From positions 18,793,110-18,857,109 of the forward strand of contig NC_134030.1 in the NCBI RefSeq assembly GCF_964204645.1: 64,000 nt of DNA, given 5' to 3'. This document shows positions 26,601 to 40,600 of this stretch, in pieces. Position 1 is the first letter of the stretch. The number at the start of each line of letters is the position of its first letter. The notes beneath the pieces are model-generated. The model was not told the DNA's origin. It worked only from the letters and a program-made list of their open reading frames with translations, and made no database searches. Source of the stretch: Tubulanus polymorphus (taxonomy: Eukaryota; Nemertea; Palaeonemertea; Tubulaniformes; Tubulanidae). Both the position numbers and the translations under genes were made by a program.

Positions 26601-29600
26601 ATTTCGGCACTAACTGTTATTAGCCAATGATTTAGTTCGTACCAGACATTACGCATATTACTATACAATTCTCTTTTTAGCCTGAAACCAGTTTTTACAC
26701 GTGGAATGACGGCAAACCGTTGAGTTACACAGAGTGGTATAAACCAATAAATAACGACACGATACCGGACGTACTTCAAGGGTTGATATCTTATGAAAGA
26801 AAACAACCGACAAATGACGTGAATATGCCGTGTACAGCGATGATACTGAATAATCCACGAGGATCAGCGAACTGGGTTCGATTCCCGTGTCAAATAGAAG
26901 AGGTTCACGTGCGATTCTTTTGTGAATCAGAAAGAAATGATATCAATAAAAGTATGGCTGGGATAGAAAATGATTCAAAACATAATATGATATCCCAAAT
27001 TAAACAAGGTATTTTGAATAACAATACGCTGAATACAATGTGTGCAATAGGTTGGTTAGATATAGATGGACAATGTTATCAGGTACTGACACGTTGGGAA
27101 AATAAGGAAACTTTTGACGTGGTTAGTGCAAGAGAAATGTGCCGTGAGGTACGCGGGGAAATAGGTATAATACAGGACTTGACGCAAGCCAAGGAGATGA
27201 TTTTCAGATTTCGTTATCAGCATCAATATGGCGCTATATTAACTTTGGATTCTAGCAAGCAGTGGATGATAATGAAGCCATTTGTTACCAGGGATGAAAT
27301 TACTTACGATCAGTCGGTTAATTGGGTAATGATACCCTGGGAAAATGCAAAAGACAAAATCCATTCTGTTTTGTGTTCCTATAATGTAACTGATGAAGAG
27401 TTGGCTTCTTTAAGTGGTTGTAAATCGTGGCAGTTTAAATGTAACGATCAAAGATGTATCAGCGACCATCGCGTATGTGATACCAGACACGACTGTCGAC
27501 ACGGCGAAGATGAACTCAGTTGTACGGATATAAATTCATACAGTCAGTTTCAATGCTTTGATGGTGAGATTGTATCAATAAGTGGTTATTGTGATTTCAT
27601 ACAGGATTGTGTGGATGGTTCTGATGAGAATTCGTGTTTTCATCCCCCGTGTTTGTCCGAGGAATTTCGTTGCATCAGTGGTCAATGTGTCAGTGGGTCG
27701 AACAGATGTGACGGAGTAGCTAATTGTAAAGACAACTCCGATGAAATTGAATGCACCTCTCAACTATGTCAGGGGTTCCTATGTATCAGTGGGGACTGTA
27801 TCAGTTCTCAGTTGTATCAGGATGGAGTCGTGGATTGCACTGGAACTCTTGAGGAAGATGAATTAGTTACGAATCCTTATATTACAGTGAATCCTACGAT
27901 ATATTGCAATATTGAACACCACTGTACGACTAACTTCACAAATCTCTGTACAGAATCTAATGAACAAAGATGTTCTTTCGATTCTCCTCATTGCTATTCT
28001 AGACGTCACAGGTGTATTCTAGAACGAATGACAAATGGTTTCCCAGTTTGTAGAAACCTTGAGCACGTATTGAAATGTGAAGAATTTGTATGCCCAGTTG
28101 GTACAGTGAAATGTCCAGCATCGTACTGTATACCTATCAGACAGGTGTGCGATGGTCGGTCAGATTGTCCTAATTCAGAAGACGAGCGAAACTGCGAGAC
28201 TTTGTCATGTCCGGGAATGTTTAAATGTAGCCAGGAAAAGCGATGTATTCCACAGACTGAAGTTTGTGATGGTGTTGTGAATTGTAAACATACAACTGAT
28301 GACGAGGCTTTCTGTAACGTCACGTGTCCTAAAGGTTGTGAATGTCAAGGGCATTCGATCAAATGCAACAATTCTCGGCTAACAGATGTAAATGGAATTT
28401 TCCAAGCATCAACGCGAATTTTAATTTTGTCAAATAACCAAATTGTCCTGGACGTCTTTACATTTTCCCAATACGTTTATCTCCACATGCTCAACGTCAC
28501 CGCCAATGAATTGTCTTACCTTTTACCGAACTCGTTCAAGAACCTGCATAACTTACATACATTAGACCTCACACACAATAACATAACATCATTATCCACA
28601 AATACATTTACTGGTCTGTATAGTTTGAAAGAGTTATTCATAACTGAAAACCCACTACGTCGTTTAGAGGATGACACCTTCCAAGATTTAAAGTCACTTC
28701 AAGTTCTTGATCTTCATGGACTTTCCTTGTTCGTGCTTGACAGATTCGTATTTAGAGGTCTATCTTCTCTACGATCGTTGAATATCAGTGGTAACAGAAT
28801 ACGTCGTATTTCACTATACGCATTTTTTGGATTAACTACACTTGAGACCCTCGATATAACCGATAATTACAAAGTCATTTCTGTAGATAGACAAGTTTTT
28901 GACAATGTAACGACATTAGCATTCCTAACGTCTGATGCTTATAAATTTTGCTGCATGGCTCCGAATGTTGACCAGTGCCTTCCCGAAGCTGATCAATTTT
29001 CCTCCTGTTCAGATCTTATTGGGAATACAGCTCTCAGAGCTATCATCTGGGTCATCGCTTCATGTAGTTTCTTTGCTAACGGATTTGTCATTTCCCTTCG
29101 CATCCGAGCGATTCGATTCTCCTCCTCAAATCCATCCTCAGACATCATCATTATAAACGTTGCTTTATGTGATTTTATGATGTCTATATATTTGTTTCTG
29201 ATCGCTGGAGCCGATTACATATATAAGGGAATCTACTTTCTCCATTCAGAATCGTGGACGGACAGTGCGCTGTGTCGTCTTGCCGGGGTCGTGGTATCTA
29301 TTTCGTGTGAAGGCTCATTGATATTCTTGCTCATAATGACGCGTCATAGATATTCAAATATCGTTAATCCTTTTTCTGTGAGCCTGATTACATCTCCGAG
29401 ATACGTGTCCATTATTTGCTGCATATGTTGGGTTGTCTTGGGCATTATTGCATTACTACCTCTTACACCCGTCCCTTACTTCGGAAGCAATTTCTACGGC
29501 GCTACAGGGGTTTGTTTACCTATGAATTTGATTTCCATTGATGTCGATGCCTGGCATTATTCGTTCATTATTTTTTCTCTGTCTACGCCAGTCATACTTG

Positions 29601-29845
29601 CTACGATAATGGTGACTTACGCGCAAATGTACAGGCTTGTATCTGGAAGCAGGTCTGGTTCAGGAAGAGCTGATCCTACCGAACTGATTTTGGCCCGCAG
29701 AAGTTTGGTGATAAATCTTTGTAATGTAATTTGCTGGTTACCGTTAATTATCGTTCAGTTTTGCGCGGTATTTCGGGTGGAAATACCGAATCAGGTAGCG
29801 GCTTGGCTTGGAAGTCCATACGAGCAAAAGCTATGCGCCAAATGA
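23686..29845 (+). pseudogene. GRL101-like receptor copy 3 (broken)
   Basis: Exons 23686-24889, 25147-26487 and 26681-29845. It shares the codon-4 TAA (23695-23697) with copy 2. One extra base at about 23908-23914 shifts the frame within the first CUB domain. Near 29810 a 67-bp deletion removes the NPFLY part of TM7, changes frame and ends the protein after [10 protein letters not shown]. All six LDLa repeats present in copy 1 are retained, and exons 2 and 3 are otherwise nearly identical to copy 1. It cannot make a normal receptor. Confidence 0.85.
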
Positions 29846-30442
<597 letters not shown>

Positions 30443-31644
30443 TCAATACTCGTCCCACGGACATTTTTCATGACAGGTACTTGGACAGATTGCTTGGCAG
30501 GCATCCTTTTGTGCGGCGGGTGTTCGACATTTTACCCAGCAATTGTCGAGACAGATTTCACAATCATCAGGCTGCACTAAAATAGCGCCACTAGCGACCA
30601 TTACGACCAGAACTAAAACTACCAGAAACTGAAAAAGAGTATATTGTTACCAGAGCTGTACTTCCGCGGCTTATCAATGATGATTCCACAGTGGCTGCTC
30701 GCTCGAGAGTTCCACGCGTGCCAAGGGCTGATCCACAAGGTAAAACATTTTGCAGTAGGACATAAACTACTTTGGCAATAGAGGATTCTTCTTATGGCAA
30801 ATAGGGTCCAGCAGGTGTCACTAGTGTGCAACTACTGTGGCGATAGTTCAAGATCCCACAGTGAAAAAGAAATCGATGAAAATAAAACAACAAAAGTATA
30901 TAGCTGCAAAGCGACGATAACGGGCTTTCTGCCAAAATAAATGTTTTAGTCGGGGATTTGAGCCAAATATGATGACTATATTATATCGCGATGTAAGCCT
31001 TAAAATCACCTTCGATATCACGGGATTAGAACGTTCACTATACGCGACACAATTCTATTTGTAGCGAATTCAAGTCATAGACGGCGGTGTCTTATTTTAA
31101 CATGTGGAAGCAAAATCTGAACCCGATAAGATGAATGGCACTGTTTGACAAAAAATATAACGAACAAATATTTGGTATCCGAAAATCTAATTAATTGCTG
31201 AATCTCGGAACCAAACTTTATCAATTCGGGCTTACAAATTTCTAGAAATATCAAATGAGTAGGTAATGCGGTTTATGTGTTATAAGTATTATCAATTGTT
31301 CTTGTAATTGCCAAAGAGATCGGTGGCCCTAATACATCTATAATTAGCATCAGTACACATGATGAAATACGTAAAAGACATAATAATCAAAATATCAAAA
31401 CAGGACGTGTTTAGTGCTTCATAAAAATGACGATAATTTACAAATTGACTTACTAATTCACAGAAATGGTTTGAAAGAAAAGTTTGCAAATCAACCTCCG
31501 GTCAGTTTTTTTTTGTAAGGTAACAACGCCAATATACTTTTAACGAAAATAGTGTGGAAAAAGGTAAGTAGACTGACGATGGAGAATGTGAATAGAGTTT
31601 TCTGCGAAAGTCCATAAAATCCTAATTACCTTTGATGACAACAT
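30443..31644 (-). CDS. Small secreted eight-cysteine peptide, copy C
   Basis: Two exons on the minus strand: 31644-31630 and 30628-30443, with a 1001-bp intron and the same splice signals as copy A. The product has 66 residues. All eight cysteines and the CPWDEY ending are kept. The mature N-terminus differs strongly from copy A (AILVQPDDCEICLDN against ADSEPPDYCQMCLNN). Every codon difference from copy A in the coding exons, ten in total, changes the amino acid. It sits tail-to-tail with receptor copy 3. Function unknown. Confidence 0.72.
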
Positions 31645-33342
31645 GTTTTGCCGATATTGTAGATCTCAGATCCCTCGCGTTCGTGGAGTCAATGCGATGT
31701 GTTTTACTGCATGTGCGTTACGCAAAGACACGGGTGGAAAATAGCCGTTTAAATAATGGAGATTCGTTATTTGCTAAAACTGTTGAAATTGTGAAGATGA
31801 TTCCCGACCACTCAGACGCACTCGGTATCGTCACTGTCAAATAATATATATCGTATTACATTGAAATCAGCAGCTGTAAAACGTACGTCACTGAGCAGAA
31901 ACTTTCCCGTTGTCCTTGAGATGCTTATTCTGACGATTCAGTATAGTCTTCATCCATCCGTCCTCTGAAATGACACCATTCTTGAATCAATAACGAGATG
32001 GTCATCATTGGCTGCTAATTATAATTTTACTGAATCGTTGATAGTCATCGAGAATGAAAGGGTTGTCATTTGGTAAATAATCATTATTTCGGTGAATCTT
32101 AAGAATCATGTAGAGTGAGAAGGGCACAAATAACTGGTTACAATTTAACTGGAATTTACTTATTTCTATATAGTACGTATGTGAAACATCTGCTACTCAA
32201 TTATCATGAATTCTGCGTCGATGTATAGAACATGTTACTTGATATGAATATTCGATTTTAAAAAAGCAGCTGGTCATGTAAGTACAGCAATTATGATTGC
32301 AATTGATTCAGATGTACTTCGCATTATTCCAATACCGTCAAGTTCACTTAAATTACTCTAATCAATATTCTGTTGGATGATTATTATTCGAATCGATTAC
32401 TATGTTATTGAAACCCTTATCCCAAAACGCACCGAATTAAATGAATTACGCATAGAATTTCTGTAGATTCTAGTACTACCAAACTTGGATGATTGATGTA
32501 TTGACCTCCTTATACTGTCCTATCCTGGTCGCGACAATGGTGTACACATTGTACAGCTATGCAGGCGGGTTTGTATCTTTATAAAAAAAGACTGATGCTT
32601 TTTTCCGATGCGGACAGTCGCAAAGACGGACGGATCAACGGACTGACCAACAGACGCGGGCAAAAGTTAAGGTACCAAGTTCCCCGCTAAGTCCCCGGGA
32701 CAAAGATATTGTTGCGGTAAACTTGCAACTTGAGTATTGTTATAATTCTACGTTAATTCTACGTCTGCGAATCTTTGCATAATGAATTGAAGCTCAGTCG
32801 ATTACGTCGCATCGAGTGGACATTCTATACTTAACAACCCCTGAAAAACGGTTGAAGAAATCCTCTGAATTGCCGAGAAATTACAAACAAAAGTAGGTGT
32901 ATACCTGTTTTGAAACACTCTGCATATACGCGTAATGCATCAGCAGAAAATTGATATTCAGGAACGACTTGAACGAAACGAAAATAATTTTCAGTATTTT
33001 AAAGTATGATTGGGCATATCGAAATAACCACGCGTGGAAACATGAAATTGAGAATTGCTGCTCAGAGAGATGGTGCCGTAATTACTAATATATTGATGTG
33101 TATGTCGGAGAGCTAGTACTAATGACAGAACGGGGGAAAATATCATACGCGAGTTCGACAAAAATCAGCGGTTGAAAATAATTGCTAGATTTCTAAATTG
33201 CTGAGTGAAGCAAATAGATAATTTCAGTAGAAAGATACAATTGTTCATCATTTATGATTGGAACCTGAAGATATGTGGGCAACCAAGCAGAATTTGAACA
33301 GTGAAGGAATTCCTTCATTCTGACGTGACGAAGTTACTCTGT
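31645..33342. other. Spacer between peptide C and receptor copy 4
   Basis: Homologous to the other two spacers, with short indels. No gene is seen. Confidence 0.5.
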
Positions 33343-36300
33343 ATGGATCGATTGAGAGCGCTGTTTATAGCGTCACTGATCGTCTGGCGAGTTATAATCG
33401 CACACGCTGATCTGTCTGACTCTGTGACGATCAGTTCGTCTTGTCACAACACTTGGTACCCCGTCGATTCTACGTCCGGTTACATCGTTTCACCGAATTA
33501 CCCGTCGTTAACGCGCGGTGTTGAATGTCGTTGGTTCGTGAACAGCTCTTTACCGGGAACTTTCAACATCAAACTATACTACGACATCGAGCCGTCGATA
33601 TTCTGTAGTGATAACTACCTTCTCGTCGGTGAGTCCGATAACAGATTCTGCGGTGAAGGAAAACATGAAATCCGCCGTAACGATTCGATCTCGTTGATGT
33701 TTAGGAGTAACGTCGATGGTGCGCGGGGTAGTCGGGTTTATATCACGTATCGTCATGAAAGAAGCCGATTGAGAATCAGTCATCGCTGCAGTGAATCTAA
33801 TTTTCAAATGGATGAAATGAAAATGTCGACAGGATACAAATTCACGATGTTGATGCGTGATGGTTGTCAGATCTTCCTGGAATGGGACGCCCTCTCGGGT
33901 GGTTCAGCGTTGAATTTGACATTCGCAGATTTTGACCTAAAACCCCCACCTTCTGTCGATCCAGCGTCAAGTTTTCGAATCAATGACGGCTGGAACACCA
34001 GCAGTGAACCGATAGCGCTTATGGGTGAACAACGCGGACAGCAGCCGTCATCGTTTTATACTAAAACAAACAGTGCCGTTTTCAGTTTGCTACATGGGCA
34101 TGAGGTTACCACAACACTATCAGTTCAGATCTATAGAATATCTGATTGGAACGTCTCTAATCCGTCAATTCAAATGTCTTATAACGAGTCCGGAGTCCTT
34201 ATTCCGGATGACAACAGTTTACACGTAATAACTCGATCAAAACACTTACACTGCTGGTCTATCACTGTGCAGGTGTTACAGTACGTCGTCTTCAACTGGA
34301 CACGTGATCTCAGCACATCCGGTGACGTCATTGGTGTATATAAACTAGAAGGCTTACGCGTTGTAGGAACTGATATTTTACTCGGTTACAACTACCTGGA
34401 ATCACTGAGTGTTAAATCTGACGGCTTTCTCGTCATACTGTGCGTTTTAATAAGACCAGGTGTTTTACAGTCGAATGTAAAAATTGAATTTGAAGTTAAA
34501 TCTATCTCTATAGGAGACGTACAAGTCTACAAACCCAAGGTGAGTAAAGATGTCCACTCGGCTATAGCAAAATTTAATGTAACTTATTTTGTGAACCAAA
34601 GAATATACATCGTCAAACCCCTTTTCTCTTTCTGATTGCGATAACGAATTTGATTTCAAATTCAATTTCAAAACACGGTGCCCTCGCGGTGCGACTGATC
34701 GAAAAAAGTATCTAAAAACTTTAATCAGCCGTTCATTATTCATTCATTTATCCTTCCCTTCCGAACGGATGAAATGCCGTATGAAATATGGTATGAAATG
34801 ACGTATGAATATGAAATAATGTCTAGTGAAATGAGCGTTTGTCAGAGATGACGTCAAAAACACGTGCGCACCTGCTGACATAAACAATAACGTTCTGAAA
34901 TTACCCATTTAGAAATCACATTTCTCTGTAATGGCTAAAATTAAATTCGAACCAGTAGCATATTTGATATTTGTTTTAATATATCACATTTGACAAAATA
35001 CATTTTACGTAATATTTCGATGTTTCTTCTATTTACAGCGGCACCGCTGAAAGATATTTATGAATTCCTAATAGAAACTAGACTCATTGATATTGTAGGT
35101 AAAGCGTGATCGGTTTATATCATCAAACCCCTTTCCTTTTTCTAAGATGAGGTTTACGTATGGTGTATTCAAGTATGAATTCGAATGGAAAGTTGAAATC
35201 TATGACATCGATCTGGAATTAGCGGTGCTGTCTGTGAATTGCGAAAATGCTGGATTTTATATATATGATGGTGGTAATTTCACAGCTAGACGCTATGGTC
35301 CGTATCGCCCCAGCCTATCGGGATATAGACGAAGCGTCGTCAGTCTGATTACATCAGGCGGCCCGGTGATCATGGTGGGCTATTCCATTAACAGTCAAAT
35401 CCGGCACAAGGGCGGTGTGGTATTACGTCCGTCTGACTGTGACGGCTACGCGCTACGGGAAGGAGAATACAGCGTTTCAGTGCCGCTGACGTCACGCTGT
35501 TTCACGGTTTCACCCGAAAATCGGGACGTTCCATTACATCATAGTATCGACATATTATCACCGCACGAATATGAAATGAACTCGTGTTTGCCTGATTTTA
35601 TCTCAACATCTACGCCGTGTAGTCGTTATTTGTCTATCGATAGGCAGCGCCTCGATAACAGTCTCGTACTGCACACTGTTACAGTAAATGATACGCGCTT
35701 GTTCAGAAGACGCCCGTACATCATTGAATTTAGGCGTGTATGTCAAACGACGGATAGACGTAACAGACGGTTCGGCGATGCGGAATGGAATAAAGGCGAC
35801 TGCGGAATCTTTCAGTCACCGAACTACCCGGCTTCAGTCGGATATTCGAGTAATACGATCAGATACAATATCAAGTTCAAATGGAATACAGCCCCGATAG
35901 AGTTTTACCTATTCGTTATAAAATATATGGAAACAACACCGTGCATGAAAAGTTCCAAAGGGGTTCGATACTCCATCTTTTACGTCGAGTTAATGAAATA
36001 CAAAGACAGCGAGACGAAACACGAAGATAAACTATGCGGAATATACGCCCGAGCAGGATTACAGTTTTATAGTATAAGTACAGGTCCCCTCTGGTTCGAA
36101 CTGAAAAACGATATTCCGAAATTCCGTATTCAATACATTTTAGAGAAACAATTTTTGATGAAGCCGCGCGACATTGTCTGCAAATCGGGACTCATAGATT
36201 CAGGAGTCTCCTGCGTCAAATATATCAGAGACAAACGTCTGAAATGGGAGAACGCTGAAATATACTGTCAACAGAAATACGGAGGACATCATCTCAGTAT

Positions 36301-37034
36301 CAACTCGGAACATGAAATGATTGCTATTAAAAGATTATTTGCTAGTAAACTTCTTCGAGATGGCTATACACAGAGATCACTTGTGGTGATGATCGGCTTG
36401 AAACTGCAGGTAAACTATACACGAATTTTCAAACGTCCTCTGTCAACAGAGATGTTTTAAATTTTCAGCATTTATTTCTAGCCTAAACTTGGTTATTACA
36501 CATGGACTGATGGGAAACCCTTGAGCTACACAGAGTGGTTTAAACCAACGGGAAACGAAACGATACCAGCAGTTATTCGAGGATTGATATCTTCTCAACG
36601 AAAACAACCGATAAATGACGTCAATGCGCCGTGTACGGCGATGATACTGAATAACCCACGAGGATCGGCGAACTGGATTCGATTCCCGTGTCAAATCGAA
36701 GACGACCACACGAGTTTCATGTGTGAATTTGATGGAGTTGATGTTGGAGAAAAACGGGGAAATGCAACTGTCAACAGTAGTGAATATGGACCAATTGAAA
36801 TGATGTTTTCATTTAATTATATTCCGAGAAACAATTCACCGTGTAGACGAGGTTGGCTTTGTTTAGCCGGACAGTGTTATCAGATACTGACAGACTGGAC
36901 AAACAAACAGGGTTTGGATATCAGAGGAGCGAGAGAAATGTGTCGTGAAATCCACGGAGAAATAACTCATCACGAATCTGACATCATTAAAAACATAATT
37001 GAAACATTGCACTATCGGCACCAGTATGGCGCTA
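33343..37034 (+). pseudogene. GRL101-like receptor copy 4, truncated by the Polinton
   Basis: Exons 33343-34539, 35099-36409 and 36482-37034. The start codon and signal peptide are intact (MDRLRALFIASLIVW, no codon-4 stop). The frame is open through the CUB repeats, the first lectin domain and half of the second, until the Polinton begins at 37035; translation would stop two codons later (TAA 37037-37039). LDLa, LRR and 7TM are absent. The first CUB (33420-33770) and the segment 34140-34450 are nearly identical to copies 1-3. The part between and all of exon 2 are far more divergent. Intron 1 is longer and carries a dispersed repeat. It could at most make a secreted CUB-lectin fragment. Confidence 0.85.
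34735..35000 (-). repeat. Dispersed repeat related to the MITE at 1378-2012
   Basis: The reverse complement matches about 1430-1665, with shared blocks around ATATGCTACTG, ATTGTTTATGT and GACGTCAT. It sits in intron 1 of receptor copy 4 and is absent from copies 1-3. Ends and target duplication are not clear. Confidence 0.6.
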
Positions 37035-37228
37035 AGTAATAGGGGTTTAGTTGTTTCATACCAAAGGTCGAGAGGTCGAGAAATTTTCCAAATGTGAAAA
37101 TAACAATAATTTCTACTTGAATTAGTCGCGTACACTCCTAATTCAAGTAGAAATTATTATTATTTTAACATTTGGAAAATTTATCAACCTCTCAACCTTT
37201 GATATGAAACAACTAAACCCCTATTACT
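37035..37228. repeat. Terminal imperfect palindrome, left end
   Basis: The first 194 bp fold on themselves. AGTAATAGGGGTTTAGTTGT at the start is matched by its complement ending at 37228. The inner stem is CTACTTGAATTAG / CTAATTCAAGTAG around a 12-nt loop near 37131. The predicted hairpin has a stem of roughly 90 bp with a few mismatches and bulges. Confidence 0.9.
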
Positions 37229-37326
37229 CCATCTAATCACAGGTCTCATAATTTACAAGCCTCAACACGTTGAGTATTGCGTATTACATGTTGATTCTAG
37301 AACCATCCATCTAGGAAATTACAGTA

Positions 37327-37538
37327 GCCAATCACAATTGAGTATTACGCTAGCCAATCACAGTTGAGTATTACGCTAGCCAATCACAGTTGAATATTCC
37401 CTATTACTCTATCCAATCACAGTTGAGTATTTCCAGCCAATCACAGTTGAGTATTTTACTATTAATCTATCCAATCACAGTTGAGTATTACTCTATCCAA
37501 TCACAGTTGAGTATTCCCTATTACACTAGCCAATCACA
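37327..37538 (+). promoter_or_regulatory. Array of eight CCAAT boxes upstream of the polymerase
   Basis: CCAATCACA recurs at about 37328, 37354, 37380, 37412, 37437, 37470, 37497 and 37530 within a 25-33 bp tandem unit (consensus CCAATCACAGTTGAGTATT). It resembles clustered NF-Y (CCAAT) sites. The right repeat has seven copies as ATTGG. Confidence 0.6.
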
Positions 37539-37594
37539 AGCCTCATAATTTACAAGTCTCAACACGCAGCTTGGTTTTCCCCACTGTTGAGTAG

Positions 37595-37603
37595 TATAAA
37601 TAG
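37595..37603 (+). promoter_or_regulatory. TATA box of the polymerase promoter
   Basis: TATAAATAG lies 67 nt before the first ATG of the polymerase and just downstream of the CCAAT array. It is repeated in the right arm facing inward. Confidence 0.6.
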
Positions 37604-37661
37604 GCGGGACTCACACGCGGTAGGACTCATACGTGGTGGGACGCGTTGAGAGGTAAGTGTT

Positions 37662-40600
37662 ATGTTCAATTTTAATAAAAAATATAGTATTAAAATGGAA
37701 GCAAATAAGTACTACTGTCCAACATGTAATATCGATATAGATAAATCCCAAAAAGCAAGACACAATAAAACTAAAACACATTTAGAGAATAAATTGAAAC
37801 TAGAATATGAAGATGATATATTAGAAACTAAATTAGATGAATTAAAGAATGAAAAAGAAGCATACAAATGTGATACATGTAATCAATCATTCAGTGATAA
37901 AAGATATTATAAAGAACATTTAAAATCTATAAGTCATATTAGAAATAAGAATAATGATATTATAGGTGAAGATTATTTTGATAATGATAACGATAAGAAA
38001 CAAAGCGCAAGTAAAAGAATAAAAAATAAATTAAACAATAAAAGACCATATATGGAAGATGTAAGAAATTATATTAATTCATTAGATAATAAAAAAGATA
38101 TAGAGATAACCGAAGCATTTAAAAGTGATATTGGTCCAGCAGCTATCGAGTTTAAATTTCATAAAGGAAAAACATTAGAAGAAAATAAAAAACATTTAGA
38201 AAATATGAAAGAAATAATAAAAATAATTACAGATGTTGAATATCCTAAAATTAGTATATCAGTTAAAGTAAAGTTTATAAAATCTGAAGATAAACCAATA
38301 TATAATATAAATTCTCATTCACAACATATTATATCTAAACAACATATAGATGATAAATTAGATAAATGTTATAATGAAGTAAAAACTAAAATAGAAGAGA
38401 AATATTTTGAAGGATCTGGTTTAATATTTGATGAGATAATATTTATAACTTTACATGTTTATAACACAAAATATAATAAGTTAACTAAATCAAAACCAAT
38501 TGATGAAAATAATTTATCATATTATAAAGATGATAGTATAAATGGAACAAGTTATATTAAACTACCATTTAAAACTAATGGTGTAATAAATATACAAAAT
38601 TTTGATAATAAATGTTTTCTATGGGCTATAATAAGTTGTTTACATCCAACAGAAGATATTACACATAGTTTTAGATTAACTCATTATAAACCATTTGAAA
38701 ATAATTATAAGATAGATAAGTATCCTGTTAGAATTAAAAACATCCCAAAAATAGAAAGAGATAATAATATAAAGATAAATGTATTTGATTTAATCAAATT
38801 ACCAAATACAAAAGGAAATAATATTAAACATTATACATTAGAACCTTTATACCTATCAAAAGATTATGATTCAAATGATGTTATAGATATACTATATTAT
38901 GAGAATCATTACATGTGGATTAAACAAATCGATTTATTTTTTAAATCAGAAAATGATTTTGATAATAAAATATATCTATGTAGAAAATGTTTACATAAAT
39001 TCAGAACTGAAGGTGCATTATTAAATCATAAACAACTATGTGATAATCATGATTATTGTAAATTAGTTTTACCAAATGAAAAGGATAAAATATTAGAATT
39101 CAAAAAATATGATTACAAAAATAAAGTACCATTTGTAATATATGGAGATTTTGAATCATTAAATAAAGAATTAACAGATAAAGATAGAAAAGATATATAT
39201 TATAAAAGAAAGAAATTAAATTCTAATGAAAGTGATTATTCAGATGAACCACCAATAACAAATACTATTAAAAAGATTCATCAATCAGCTGCAGCTTTCG
39301 GGTTATATATTAAATCTAATTATCCAGAACTAATCGAAAGTGAATATTATAATTATAGAAATGAAAATGTTATCAATCATTTTTGTGACTTATTAATTGA
39401 ATATGAAATAAGATTTAGTAAATTATTGAATACAAATAAAGAAATAATTATGACAGAAGAAGATAAAGAAGAATTTGCGTTTGCAGATAAATGTTATTAT
39501 TGTGAAAAGATATTTAATTATAAAGATAAAAAAGTAAGAGACCATGATCATTTGAATGGAAAATTTAGAGGCGCTGCACATGAGAATTGTAACTTACAAG
39601 CTAAGAAAATTATCTTTGTACCAGTTATATTTCATAATCTATCAGGATATGATGCACATTTATTCATCAAACAGTTATGCTATAAAATAGAAGAAATCAA
39701 TAATGAAATAGAAATATTAAATTCAAATAGATCAAAAGATAAAATACCAACTTATAAATTTAGAATGTTAGCTAAAACATCTGAGAATTATATATCATTC
39801 CAATTTGGTTGTCTAAGATTTATAGATTCATATAGATTTTTAAGTAGTTCATTAGATAACTTATCAAAATCATTAGTTGATGATGAATTAAAAATATTAA
39901 AAGAATATTACCCAAATAATGATGATTTCCAATTAATGAGATATAAAGGAGCGATTCCATATTCTTTCTATAAAAATCATAATGATTTTAAAATAACTGA
40001 ATTATTAAAAGAACAATTCTATGACGAATTAAAAAATGAATATGTTAAAGATGAAGTTTATAATAGAACATTGAATATTTGGAATCATTTCAAAATAGAA
40101 AATCATGGGCAATTAGTAGATTTATATTTAAAATCAGATGTATTATTATTAACCGATATATTCGAAAGGTTTAGAGATGTAAACCTAAAATATTTCAATA
40201 TTGATCCTTGTCATTGTTATTCATCACCAGGATTAACATGGGATTGTGGTTTAAAATTTACAGATATAAAAATGGATTTGTTAACAAATATAGATCAATT
40301 ACTATTATTTGAAAAATCTATAAGAGGAGGTGTTTCAGGTGTATTGGGTGATAGATATTTCAATGTAAATGATAATCCTGGATATAAATTATTATACATA
40401 GATGCAAATAATCTTTATGGTTGGGCAATGATGGAACCACAACCTTATGGGATGTTTGAAATAACTGAAGTTTTACAAATTGATAAATTTGATTGGAAGA
40501 AAAGAATCCTAGATATTGCAGATGATTCAGATACTGGTTACTTCTTTGTTGTAGATTTAGAATACCCTGAAAATATTAAATTCAAATCTAGAAATCTAGC

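Larger units (their letters stand above)
37035..37808 (+). repeat. Left terminal inverted repeat of the Polinton
   Basis: Pairs with 54183-54970. The match extends past the promoter into the first 49 codons of the polymerase frame and stops abruptly after 37808. Confidence 0.92.

Noticed and set aside
37327-37538. CRISPR-like regular repeats
   Set aside because: Spacers are not unique and the repeats are short CCAAT-containing tandem units in a eukaryotic transposon.
37651-37662. AG|GTAAGT splice-donor look-alike just before the polymerase ATG
   Set aside because: No acceptor at a workable distance keeps the N-terminal zinc finger. Present in both inverted repeats, so worth remembering, but unsupported.
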